DNA from: Strigamia acuminata
Lineage: Eukaryota > Arthropoda > Chilopoda > Geophilomorpha > Linotaeniidae
Length of the DNA stretch: 64,000 nucleotides
Assembly (NCBI GenBank): GCA_949358305.1
Contig: OX442314.1
Location: 21,631,060-21,695,059 of the forward strand
Direction: 5' to 3'
The position numbers and the translations under genes were made by a program. Of the stretch, positions 55,432 to 64,000 are shown in pieces; position 1 is the first letter of the stretch; the number at the start of each line of letters is the position of its first letter. The notes below the pieces were generated by a model. That model worked only from the letters and a program-made list of their open reading frames with translations. It did no database searches and had not been told where the DNA came from.

Positions 55432-56273
55432 ATGGATACATTTATCTATCATGTACTTCATGGAATTTATCTCGTATTCCTCGCGATGTGGTGGACATAC
55501 AGCAGTTACACAAACTACTACAAAGCATTGATAAATGGCAATAAGAAATTTCGAAGTTCCACGTGGTTTTCGGTGAGCAAGTGCCCAAATCTACCATTGG
55601 AAAGCATCTTCAAGTTGACTTCATTCACGAGATAGGGATAATCAGTGAAGTTTTCCCCGGCGGCATGGACCCCATGAGCACTCAAAATAAATACCATACG
55701 ACCATCCTTATGTTTTTCTTTTTGCAAGCCTTTGTTGAAATCCTCCAGTTTTATAAATTCCGTTTTATTCCACCTGGCGCCGAATATTTTACTGCCATTT
55801 TAGCATTTTCTATGGAAGTACTACTTTTTTCTAGACATACTCATGGCAGAACCGAATTATACATCCTTCTCCATACATTCATAATGATTGCAGCTGGAGG
55901 TTCCTGCGTCACTTTTCTGATAGAATTTTTTATTCGAGATGAATTGATCGTGACATTAGCTCGTACTCATTGTGTGCTTGTCCAAGGTGGTTGGCTTGTT
56001 CAAGTGGGGTTCTTTCTGTACCCACCTACAGCCGGTAAAATGGATCACACTGACGCTATGTTAATATCTATAATTTTTTCGTGGCATGTTGCAGGTGCTC
56101 TTTTAATAATATTATTTTGTGGGGGCTTAATTTCTATAAAGTACCAAAACATAATAAAGTGTGTAGAAGTTAATAATAATTTTAACGAGTTTGGCTCCAC
56201 AGATTTAAAGGACAAGAGCCAATTCCAGCCATTAGTTCAGGCGGAATCGAATGGATATGTTTTTGAGAGTTGA
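55432..56273 (+). pseudogene. TMEM45-like copy 6, broken
   Basis: Starts MDTFIYHVLHGIYL (G2 to D; the conserved GHVLPG is lost). It aligns with copy 5 until about 55630, where two extra bases (CACGA-GATAG against CACGATAG) shift the frame and give a stop; the rest is open in the other register from 55563 to 56273. A second lesion is an in-frame 18-bp loss that removes the GMKHWAS region, so GKMDHTDAM directly follows PPTA. The acceptor reads ATTTTAAG. The tail KSQFQPLVQAESNGYVFES is intact. Poly(A) signal at 56292-56297. Confidence 0.9.
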
Positions 56274-56390
56274 GCCCTCGTTTTTGGAAGCAATAAAATC
56301 TATGTTGCATTAAAAAGTTGTAAAACTAAGAAATAAATACCTATTGTGCTATGTAGACAATTTTTTTGTTTGTTTGTTGTTTGTAACCTA

Positions 56391-56593
56391 TACTCTGGCC
56401 ATGCATAACTTGAGCCTAAATCCGAGCCTTTTCTCTGGTGTAGTGATACAAGAAAATAGAGCCAAACACCAGAAGCAAGCATTAAACTCTGAACTATTTT
56501 CCCTGGTGGCAGCACAGAGCACAGTATAGAGACTGTGGCACAGAGTGAGTAATGAGGCTCGGATTTAGGCTCAAGTTATGCATGGCCAGAGTA
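56391..56593. mobile_element. mariner-type MITE (203 bp)
   Basis: TACTCTGGCCATGCATAACT and its complement form TIRs of about 38 bp, flanked by TA (56389-56390 and 56594-56595). The empty site is preserved after gene 5 (AACCTAGCACC near 29820). Confidence 0.88.
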
Positions 56594-56599
56594 TAGCAC

Positions 56600-57555
56600 C
56601 ACCTGTACGCGACTGAAACTATAATGGAGGCCAGATTGTCAGGGTCAACTCTAAATCTGTTTCGTTTTTAATAATAACGTGCTTTCTAAATTCTGGAACC
56701 TTTCAGTTTTTCACATATTTTCAGTTTTTCACCTATTTTCAATTTTTCACCTATTTTTTATTTTTTCACCTAATTTTCACCTATTTTAACTTGTTCTAAA
56801 AGGGCCTTTTTCCTGATTGAAAATGGTTGAAAGAAAAACAAATAGATAAAACCAGACTACGGTATGTTCTTTCCACCTCAATCTTTTAATTCTTACGCAT
56901 AACTCTACAATTAGGACAACACCGCATACCACCGTCGCAACTACTTGCGGCACCCAGATCCTAGAACTATCACGGGCCCTTCAAGCGCACCTAAGGAGTC
57001 GATGCTGGACATCCACAGTGCGGACAATCAGTTTGCTACTGTCTTGAATTATGACCCACGTATGAGTCTCTAACGGGCTTCAAGAGATCAGTCAAGAAAC
57101 ACCAAGCAAGACAAAACTCAAATCACGTGGCTGGTCTAGAGCAAGGAGAACGGTTACAAATAATAAAAATATGTTTGGATGATCATTAAAGTTCTTTTAT
57201 TGCACAGATATTTTAATATATAATACATGTATGGGATCATTTCATTGCGCCCATACTTATCTGTGGTACCATAAGGTTTGATTAACTTTAAGTGCGACTG
57301 TAACGTTTGTTGGGAACCTTGATCTGGATGGTGATCACAGGATCAAATTAGATTTAGAAAGTTTATTCAAATTTAAGTCCCAAGTTCAACAAGTACTACA
57401 TTCAAATTTGGGATAGCATATCTGTTGCACTGAAAAAAAATTTGCATTTCCAAAAAATTTTACATTTTCAAAAAAAAAAATCATTGAAAAATAAAGAGGG
57501 AAATTGGAGTAATTCCCGTTTGGAAATATGAACTTAACTTATATACGTGGCCTGA
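56600..57555. repeat. array spacer after gene 6
   Basis: Homologous to 29860-30520 and 25365-25950. It contains TTTTCACCTATT repeats and the phrase ATGCTGGACATCCACAGTG. No gene. Confidence 0.7.
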
Positions 57556-57559
57556 GTTA

Positions 57560-57713
57560 GTTATGTTGACACACAGCTGTGATGGATGTCTTTGTTATCA
57601 ATAGACACATTTGTTTTTTTTTTTATTTTTTTATTTGAGTAAATGACTCAAAGTTCCTGAACGGGCGCGTTAGTTTGCCAGAGTGATAGCCAAGCAATTG
57701 TTTGTTTAAAAAA
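57560..57713 (+). promoter_or_regulatory. orphan promoter/exon-1 module, candidate exon 1 for gene 7
   Basis: TGACACACAGCTGTGATGG, TATCAATAGACACATTTG, then a donor AAAAA|GTGAGTAGTGC with GT at 57714. It is the nearest intact donor upstream of the gene 7 acceptor (ending about 58796), whose own exon 1 is deleted. Confidence 0.5.
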
Positions 57714-57959
57714 GTGAGTAGTGCACTCTTAGTCAGTGGCGGTTTTACGGGTAGGCGAGATAAGGCGCCTCAAAATTATTTTAATGAAAATCAATATTCA
57801 GGTGATTTTTTACATTTGCACTTATGATTTGTCGAAAACCGATCCGACAATCGCCACTGCTCGTAGTCATTTATCTTTATTACTTGTAGTATCATTTTGT
57901 TTGTTGTATTTTTAATACGTTAATGTGTACTTTTCTTACATTTGATTGCAAAGTTACTC

Positions 57960-58460
57960 TGCGAAACATAAAGTTCAATTTATTTTCATAAAATTATCTG
58001 GTTAGAGGATAATACACACTGAGCGACATGCATTTAAATTATTTTTTTTACTTGAATCAGAAACAACTAAACAATTTAGTAGAATTAACTAACTCCTATT
58101 GCTTACCTTTACTAATTTAGTTCAGGCAACAAAATCCTAAGTTGTCTTTAACTAAATGTTTAGTTTTTTCTTAGCCAACCATTGATTTAGTTAATACAAC
58201 CAAACCGTTTTTTGAGTGTGCTTTAATTTAAAGTGTCAGGTGTCTCGAACTGAATAACAATTTTAACAAGTCAGGGTTTGATTAAATTGAGCAGAAATGT
58301 GCAGTATAAAATATAGAAGGAAATTTTTTTTACAAATTATTTGTTATTTCTAAATTCTGAAAAAAAGAGGAAATTACTGTACGGGAAACACCTTGAATTA
58401 TTCCGTTTATCACTCAACAACAAATTCATCTCAATAACATCTTTATTACTAAATTACACA
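57960..58460. repeat. segmental duplication, third copy of array spacer
   Basis: Aligns with 26330-26790 and, from CACTGAGCGACATG onward, with 37935-38355. It shows the uninterrupted sequence of the TIR-element target at about 58018. Confidence 0.8.
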
Positions 58461-58808
58461 ATTTTAAGGATAATCCTTTTATGTAGTAATTTGGGATGTA
58501 CAATGTTCACTGCTACCTTCCAGCTCACGTAATTGTCGTCTCGTCCAAAGAAATGTAATTCAGCATGTGAAAAGTAATCAGCAAATTACGCAATAGCCCA
58601 CCTATAGAGCATACATTTATTGATTTATTTAGTTTTATATCACGTGAGTTGTGTATTGATACAGTTGACAATAGACAAACGACAAACTCCTAGAACAATA
58701 CCTACGAAATATATATATTACCACCATCAGAGCCTAACAACAACTCTTACAAATAAAGTCGCTGCTTCTGAGTCTCTTTTTGTTTTTGTTTTCAGGTTCC
58801 AACTGACA

Positions 58809-59618
58809 ATGGGTACATTTATCGGTCATGTACTTCCTGGAATTAATCTCGTATTCCTCGCGATATGGTGGACGTACAGCAGTTACAAAAACTACTACAA
58901 AGCATTGATCAATGGCAAGAAATTTCGAAGTTCCACATGGTTTCCGCTGGACAAGTACCCAAATCTCCCATTGGAAAGCATCATCAAATTGATTTCTCTT
59001 ATGGTGGCAATATCTAGTTTTGTTTTCCACGATGGCATGTTTCACGTGAAAATTCATAACAGATACCATATGACCATCAACAGTCTTTTCCTCCTCCAAT
59101 CCGTTGTTGAAATCCTCCAGTTTTATAAATTCCGTTTTATTCCACCTGGCGCCGAATATTTTACTGCCATTTTAGGATTCGCCACGGAAGCACTACTTTT
59201 ATCTTCCCACACTCGTGGCAAATCCCAATTAGACGTCTTCGTTCATACATTTCTAGTGATTGTAATTGCAGGTTGCTGTGTGACTTTTGCAGTCGAGTTT
59301 TTTATTCGAGATAAACTGATCGTGACATTAGCTCGTGCTCATTGTGTGCTTGTCAAAGGTATTTGGCTGATTCATTTGGGGTTTATTCTGTTCCCACCTT
59401 CAGCCGGAATTAAACATTGGGCCAGTGAAATAGATCACAATGAAGAGATGTTAATAGCTATATATTTCTCGTGGCATGTTGCAGGTGCTCTTTTAATAAT
59501 ATTCCTGTGTGGAAGCTTAATTTCTCTAAAGTATCGTAAAATAATAAAAAATGTAGAAATGAATAATAATTGTAACAAAAGCCAATTCCAGCGATTAATT
59601 CAGGTTGAATCAAATTGA
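58809..59618 (+). CDS. TMEM45-like (DUF716) membrane protein, copy 7
   Basis: A 269-residue protein starting MGTFIGHVLPGINL after an acceptor TTTGTTTTCAG. Motifs: WW, STWFPLDKYPNLPLES, FRFIPPGAEYF, HTRGKSQLDVFVH (altered from HTHGRSELD), a later IHLGFILFPPSAG, IKHW, IDHNEEM and FSWH. The MFFFF motif reads SLFLLQ. The tail is about ten residues shorter than in copies 4-6 because the NEFGS-IKD phrase is missing (NNNCNKSQFQRL). Upstream, the E-box ATCACGTGAGTTGTG is kept, but the sequence then jumps from TTGACAATAGAC straight into intron sequence (ACGACAAACTCC), so its own exon 1 and donor are deleted. AATAAA lies at 59639-59644. Confidence 0.9.
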   Translation: MGTFIGHVLPGINLVFLAIWWTYSSYKNYYKALINGKKFRSSTWFPLDKYPNLPLESIIKLISLMVAISSFVFHDGMFHVKIHNRYHMTINSLFLLQSVVEILQFYKFRFIPPGAEYFTAILGFATEALLLSSHTRGKSQLDVFVHTFLVIVIAGCCVTFAVEFFIRDKLIVTLARAHCVLVKGIWLIHLGFILFPPSAGIKHWASEIDHNEEMLIAIYFSWHVAGALLIIFLCGSLISLKYRKIIKNVEMNNNCNKSQFQRLIQVESN

Positions 59619-59699
59619 TATTTTTATTAGATTTGAGCAATAAAATGTACGGTACAAAAGAAGCTGTAAAAAGTAAAGTGTCATGTAATGTGTCAGTGG

Positions 59700-60205
59700 G
59701 AAAAATTTAAAATAAAACAAACAAATCTCATTGTTGTTTGAATGGGGACCCTCAGTTAATACCAACATGGAATAGCAAGAGCATGAAACATAACTGACAA
59801 GTGAGTTGGATAGAAGATGCTCTCACAAAATTCAGACTGTTTAAGTTCGTCTCAAATGGTCTCAATTTCAGAGGAGGAGTAAGATGCGATGCAGGATCTA
59901 TAACTTAGAATGTTAGGTGTATCGAACTGAATGACAATTCTACCAAGTCGGAGTTGAATCGTATGGAGCATAAATGTCACAAACAGAGAGAACAACAAAA
60001 CAAGGAAAAATAATATTTCTGTTAGGAGTGATGAAATTTCAGGAAAAACAAGTTTATTAGTTGAAGGAATTTACACCAGATGGCAATACGTATTCTACAG
60101 AAGGGAGTTGTAATATTTGTGGGTATTTTTGATTGTTGATTGTTGCAGATCGAAACAAAATCAATTTGATACTGAAAGCATTGACAGATGTCTTATACAC
60201 AGAAG
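59700..60205. other. intergenic, relic of array spacer
   Basis: The phrase CTCAATTTCAGAGGAGGA near 59860 and the following 140 bases also occur at 19855-20010, upstream of the 20.7-kb orphan. No gene. Confidence 0.5.
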
Positions 60206-60209
60206 ATAT

Positions 60210-60730
60210 TGTTACGTGCCCGAACCGCGCTGTGATGCAGCGGGTCCAAACGCGCAATTCTGTTCGCGAGTTTATAAAAACTCTCTTTAGATGGCGTCGA
60301 GCCATTTGTGCACTCGGCACCATCAGAACAGTCAACTACGGAGCTGCATGGGAAATCAGAGTTTACCTATTTGGCGCCAGACTTGAATAAGCAGTTTTAA
60401 TTTAGAATTCAAGCTGTCTCTTTGGCTTGCTCATGCTTATCCTTTGGTCTTCAGCGACCTGCGCCTTTAGCGCCAGGTTTCTTTAGCCAAAGCCCTCCTT
60501 GTTGAGGTTTTATTTGAGTTTATGAGTTAAATTATGTTTAGTTATAATAATTTACCTTTAGTTTATTTAATTTTGCCTTTGTAAATTAAGTTGATTGAGC
60601 CCCTTTGAATAAAAGTTCATTATAATTTAAGTTTTGAATTACATCTCACTGAAATCATTACAAACTCTAGTAGCTTATCTTTTTAGAATAAGAATTGTTA
60701 TGTGTGTTGAACCCCACGACTCACGTAACA
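60210..60730 (+). mobile_element. solo LTR (521 bp)
   Basis: TGTTACGTG at the left end is the exact complement of CACGTAACA at the right. TATAAAAA lies at 60273-60280 and AATAAA at 60608-60613 in the order expected for a + strand LTR. Flanks ATAT and GTAT suggest a 4-bp duplication with one change. Gypsy-type is likely. The 85-codon frame inside is a by-product. Confidence 0.65.
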
Positions 60731-61180
60731 GTATGGTTTGGGTATGTAAAACATTCACAAAACGGAAGTATACCGTACGTATAGCATAAGTAAACAATAC
60801 ATTTTCAGTAAAAAAAAAAAGGCCACAAAATTAATTGAATATCCGAAATAAAAACACAAACTTGGAAGAAAAAAAATCTGAGGGGAAAATAGCCACTCCG
60901 AATAACAGATAATAATGTCTCACAAAAATGAAAAAAAATACGAAAATGACGAAAAATTTTAGTTTAAAAATTTAAATATCAATAAAAACATGTTCTACAG
61001 AGAGGTTGGGTTGAGCATAATGCGTGATTGTAAACATAGCAATCATATGCAACCATATTTGGACAATTAAGAGTGAAGTGTGAGAGTGATGTACCGGTGT
61101 GCCCAGCGAGTGGAGGATCATTAAACCAAAGGTTGGTGCATATTAACCCTGGGTGGGCAATCCGGTTGGTTATCCCTACT
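60731..61180. other. intergenic, nothing recognised
   Basis: AT-rich at first, then a moderately complex stretch. No ORF or paired repeat is convincing. Confidence 0.4.
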
Positions 61181-61204
61181 TTGTTTGGTTGCTGCCAACC
61201 AAAG

Positions 61205-61719
61205 CTATGTATATCCACTGGAGAATAAGGTTTGGTTCATCTGTGGAGAATTTGGAGATGAGAAACCTTGTTGTGCAAAGAAATTTTGTTGTCTGTTGTG
61301 GTTTGCAGTAAAGCTAAACCTCCAACACCTTGTTGCTACTACGTTAGCTGTGCCAGCTGCGTTTGAGGCTGCTGCAGCTGCTGTTCCACTCCACGGCATC
61401 CTTAACAGCCACTGCCTGAGCTTTGGCTCCGTTTAGATCAGTTACCTCTGCAGCTTTTTGAAGTACAACCGCACAAAATTCACCTATCTGGGCCCACCAG
61501 AAGAATAGCACAGACTTCGTCAGTAAAAGCTTTATCTATTTCTGCGTCAACTGTTTTTGTTTCTGAATTAAGTTCTTCAGTATCTTCACTTCCTTCTGGT
61601 GTAGAGTACTCTTTGGTACGTGTCTTAACAATGAAATGATCTGAAGCTAAATGCTCAAAATTTTCTCCTGTCAGAGAGCTTTCTGTTTTAATTGTCCAAA
61701 AACGTCTATTTTGCGTCAT
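61205..61719 (-). pseudogene. unidentified decayed coding sequence
   Basis: On minus, a 79-codon frame from 61719 (MTQNRRFWTIK..., rich in E/T/D) is followed, after a register change near 61490, by a frame reading WWAQIGEFCAVVLQKAAEV, TDLNGAKAQAVAVKDAVEW. A further register gives an alanine-rich stretch (AAAAASNAAGTANVVAT). The composition is coding-like but broken by frame changes. I do not recognise the family. It could be a processed pseudogene or a retroelement gag relic. Confidence 0.3.
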
Positions 61720-62269
61720 TCTAAAACGGTGCTTCTCTGCAATGCGTCACCATGCCGAGCAAGAGCGGAGAAGAATCAAGACACTCTTCTTGTGGTGGTC
61801 CTATCTTGACAGATTGTCTGGCCTAAGTTGGATCCTTGCACCTTTCCCATTAGTTCCTGAAGTGACTTCCGGAACCAGACATGACGGAGTTGTAGCTACT
61901 AATTAGGTCATTTGGGAACTGTTGTTGCCCAAGTCACAAAAGGAAATAGCAAAACTATGCTGTAATACATTAAATTTTTTGTTTTTCACACAACAACCAA
62001 TTTAAATCAATAACAAATTTTTTAAATTAGTAATTAATGTATATTAATAATATTAACCTTTATTTGTTCTATTTATTCAATCAATTATTTTCTTCTGCTC
62101 ACAAATTTGACACATCTCTCTTCTCTTTAATGTTCACCACACAAAGAGTCAATATTAATCACACAGATGATGTCGTGCATTGATACCTCATAAAAAAAAT
62201 AAGAAACAAATTATATTATGGTGTAGTTTCACGAGGTATTTTCCATTCGTTTAATTCGAAACAACAACA

Positions 62270-62414
62270 TGGAACATATGGTGCTGTATGGACGTGAATT
62301 ACATTTCTCTTTTGACATCTGTGGAGTTAACAATAGACACACATTTCAACCAGACATTTGAGTCAAGTTACAGGAAGAGTTTATTTCAGTGTTCATCTGA
62401 ATCGCTGTAAAAAC
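62270..62414 (+). promoter_or_regulatory. promoter and non-coding exon 1 of gene 8
   Basis: ACATATGGTGCTGTATGG, then GGAGTTAACAATAGACACAC, then a donor AAAAAC|GTGAGTGG with GT at 62415. The acceptor ends at 62678. Confidence 0.6.
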
Positions 62415-62691
62415 GTGAGTGGTTATACTTCAGTCTTATAAATACGTTTAATATAAATTTAAGTCTGGTGGGTTATGTGTTTCACTTCGAAGTTTATTAA
62501 TACCCTAGTTCTAATTAAAACCAAAACCGAATTCTGCTCAACATTTTGTTCTATTTCCATTTAAATTCTCTCTTTGATCCATGTTGTGGCACAACATTTA
62601 TGACCTTGATGATGATTTTATACAGAATGTACACCGATGTAGCCTCCCAACATAATATTTACACTTATTATTTTTCAGCTCCGGCCTCACG

Positions 62692-63525
62692 ATGGGTACA
62701 TTCATGGGTCACTTTTTCCCTGGTTGTCTTCAGATTTCACTCGCGCTGTGGTGGACATATAATGCTTACAAAATATATTTCCAAAGCTTGTGCAATGGCA
62801 ACAAATATCGAAGTACGTCTTGGTTTCCAGTGGACAAGTACCCAAACCACCCGTTGGAAAGCTACGTCAAAATCCTGTTGTATGTGGTGGGAATAATCGG
62901 TGATGCCGCTCATATGGGCCCCAACCACGCTAACATAAAGAATGTATACCATATTACCATCTACGCATTTGTTCTCATTCAGTCGATGGTGGAAATTCTT
63001 CAGTTTTATAAATTCCGTTGTATTCCACCCGGTGCCGAATATTTTACCGGCGCTTTGGCATTTTTCATGCACACGATTATTTTTTCTTCTCACATTCGTG
63101 GCAGATCCGAATTAGACGTACTTCTTCATACATTCCTAATAATTTCAATTGCATTTTGCTCCCTCACGTTTGCGTTAGAAGCGTTTATTCGAGATAATGT
63201 GATCGTGACATTAGCTCGTGCTCTTAGCGTGCTCATTCAGGGTACTTGGATATTTCACGTGGCTTTCATACAGTTTCCACCAGTAGCCAGTATGAAATAT
63301 TGGCCCACCGAACTCGACCACAGTCAAGCTATGTTATTAGCTATGTATTTTTCGTGGCATGTTGCTGGTGACATTGTAGCAATGTTCTTGTGTGGGGGTT
63401 TGATATCGTTAAAGTATCGAAGAAATATCAATTTTACAGAGTTGAATAACGCTTTTAACGAGTCGAAGTCGTTGAAAAACGGCAAGTGCAAAATGAATGA
63501 AGCAGATGTACGTTTAATAGCTTAA
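62692..63525 (+). CDS. TMEM45-like (DUF716) membrane protein, copy 8
   Basis: A 277-residue protein starting MGTFMGHFFPGCLQ, preceded by an ATTTTTCAG acceptor ending at 62678. Motifs: GHFFPG, WW at 20-21, FRCIPPGAEYFTGAL, HIRGRSELDVLLH, IQGTWIFHVAFIQFPP (LYPP altered to QFPP), MKYW, LDHSQAM and FSWH. The MFFFF motif reads AFVLIQ. The C-terminal tail NESKSLKNGKCKMNEADVRL differs from the KSQFQPL tail of copies 3-7, so it is a separate branch. AATAAA lies at 63567-63572. Confidence 0.92.
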   Translation: MGTFMGHFFPGCLQISLALWWTYNAYKIYFQSLCNGNKYRSTSWFPVDKYPNHPLESYVKILLYVVGIIGDAAHMGPNHANIKNVYHITIYAFVLIQSMVEILQFYKFRCIPPGAEYFTGALAFFMHTIIFSSHIRGRSELDVLLHTFLIISIAFCSLTFALEAFIRDNVIVTLARALSVLIQGTWIFHVAFIQFPPVASMKYWPTELDHSQAMLLAMYFSWHVAGDIVAMFLCGGLISLKYRRNINFTELNNAFNESKSLKNGKCKMNEADVRLIA

Positions 63526-64000
63526 ATTCTGCCTTTCTTGCTCTTGTTCGGTGTTGGTTAATGGGGAATAAATTTAAATATTGAATCTATGTGTAAATGG
63601 AAACAAATAAACATTTCAATATTTATTGGCAAAATAAATAGACGTTTTGATATAAAATATTTCTAGTTTAAGTCGAGTATATTGCATAAACACGAAGTAA
63701 ATACCACTTAGTGTGACGTATCTATGATGCCATGACGTTCACAGGTCAAAGCTTTAAAATTGGTTGTTTTCCACACTTTATTTACAAATCTTCGACGCAC
63801 CAACACAGTATACAGTTACAATTTTCATGCGCGTATGTTCATTATTGTTTTGATGACTTTTCATGCAGTCTAAAAACGTTGCTTAGCAACCAACTATCTG
63901 GAACGTGAAAAACCATCGTTACGTAACTGCTCAAGCTGCACAAACGTAAACAAAAACATTTCAGGAACTTTTTTCATATCATAACTTCAAACGTAAATAA
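63526..64000. other. 3' region of gene 8 and spacer with X-box-like site
   Basis: 3' UTR then AT-rich spacer. GTTGCTTAGCAAC at 63878-63890 is a near-palindromic RFX X-box-type site. No gene is seen before the window ends. Confidence 0.4.

Overview
The window is AT-rich animal nuclear DNA from a repeat-dense genome, probably an invertebrate; the species cannot be fixed from sequence alone. The evidence is spliced single-coding-exon genes of the animal TMEM45/DUF716 membrane protein family, AATAAA poly(A) signals, and animal-type mobile elements (Ty1/Copia, DIRS, hAT, Harbinger-like and mariner-like MITEs). The Copia primer sites match the 3' end of animal initiator tRNA-Met.

The host content is a tandem array of eight TMEM45-like genes, all on the + strand: starts at 1666, 12927, 17527, 22383, 28849, 55432 (broken), 58809 and 62692. 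Each coding region is one exon that follows a splice acceptor 10 to 16 bases before the ATG. Genes 3, 4, 5, 6 and 8 keep a recognisable promoter plus non-coding exon 1: a CACATGTG-like core, then an ACAATAG motif, then a GTGAGT or GTGGGT splice donor. Orphan copies of this promoter/exon-1 module lie near 20.8, 26.0 and 57.6 kb. Gene 7 has lost its own exon 1. Genes 4 to 7 sit in tandem units of about 5 kb that share intergenic sequence.

Layout: 1-13.8 kb holds genes 1 and 2 with three small inverted-repeat elements or hairpins and a SINE-like sequence. 13.8-23.2 kb holds genes 3 and 4 with three MITEs. 23.2-30.8 kb holds gene 5, two solo-LTR-like insertions and tandem repeats. 30.84-37.93 kb is a TIR element (3-bp target duplication TGA) whose interior contains a nearly intact Copia retrotransposon (Copia-1, minus strand). 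39.05-54.57 kb is a DIRS-type tyrosine-recombinase retrotransposon (minus strand) with inverted terminal repeats and an internal complementary region. It is itself broken by Copia-2 (40.35-45.46 kb), a hAT element (45.66-46.93 kb) and Copia-3 (47.91-53.84 kb, plus strand). 54.6-64 kb holds broken gene 6 and genes 7 and 8, with a mariner-like MITE and a solo LTR.

The most unusual item is Copia-3. Its two 455-bp LTRs look identical, so it moved recently, yet its only long ORF (about 1016 codons) has no reverse transcriptase, protease or zinc knuckle. It keeps an integrase-like fold in which the zinc-binding residues and two of the three catalytic acids are replaced. It shares a leader block and an LTR block with Copia-1, so it looks like a non-autonomous passenger of Copia-1 that carries a dead-integrase protein. 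A second oddity is an open reading frame that joins a truncated Copia reverse transcriptase in frame to an intact-looking DIRS tyrosine recombinase.
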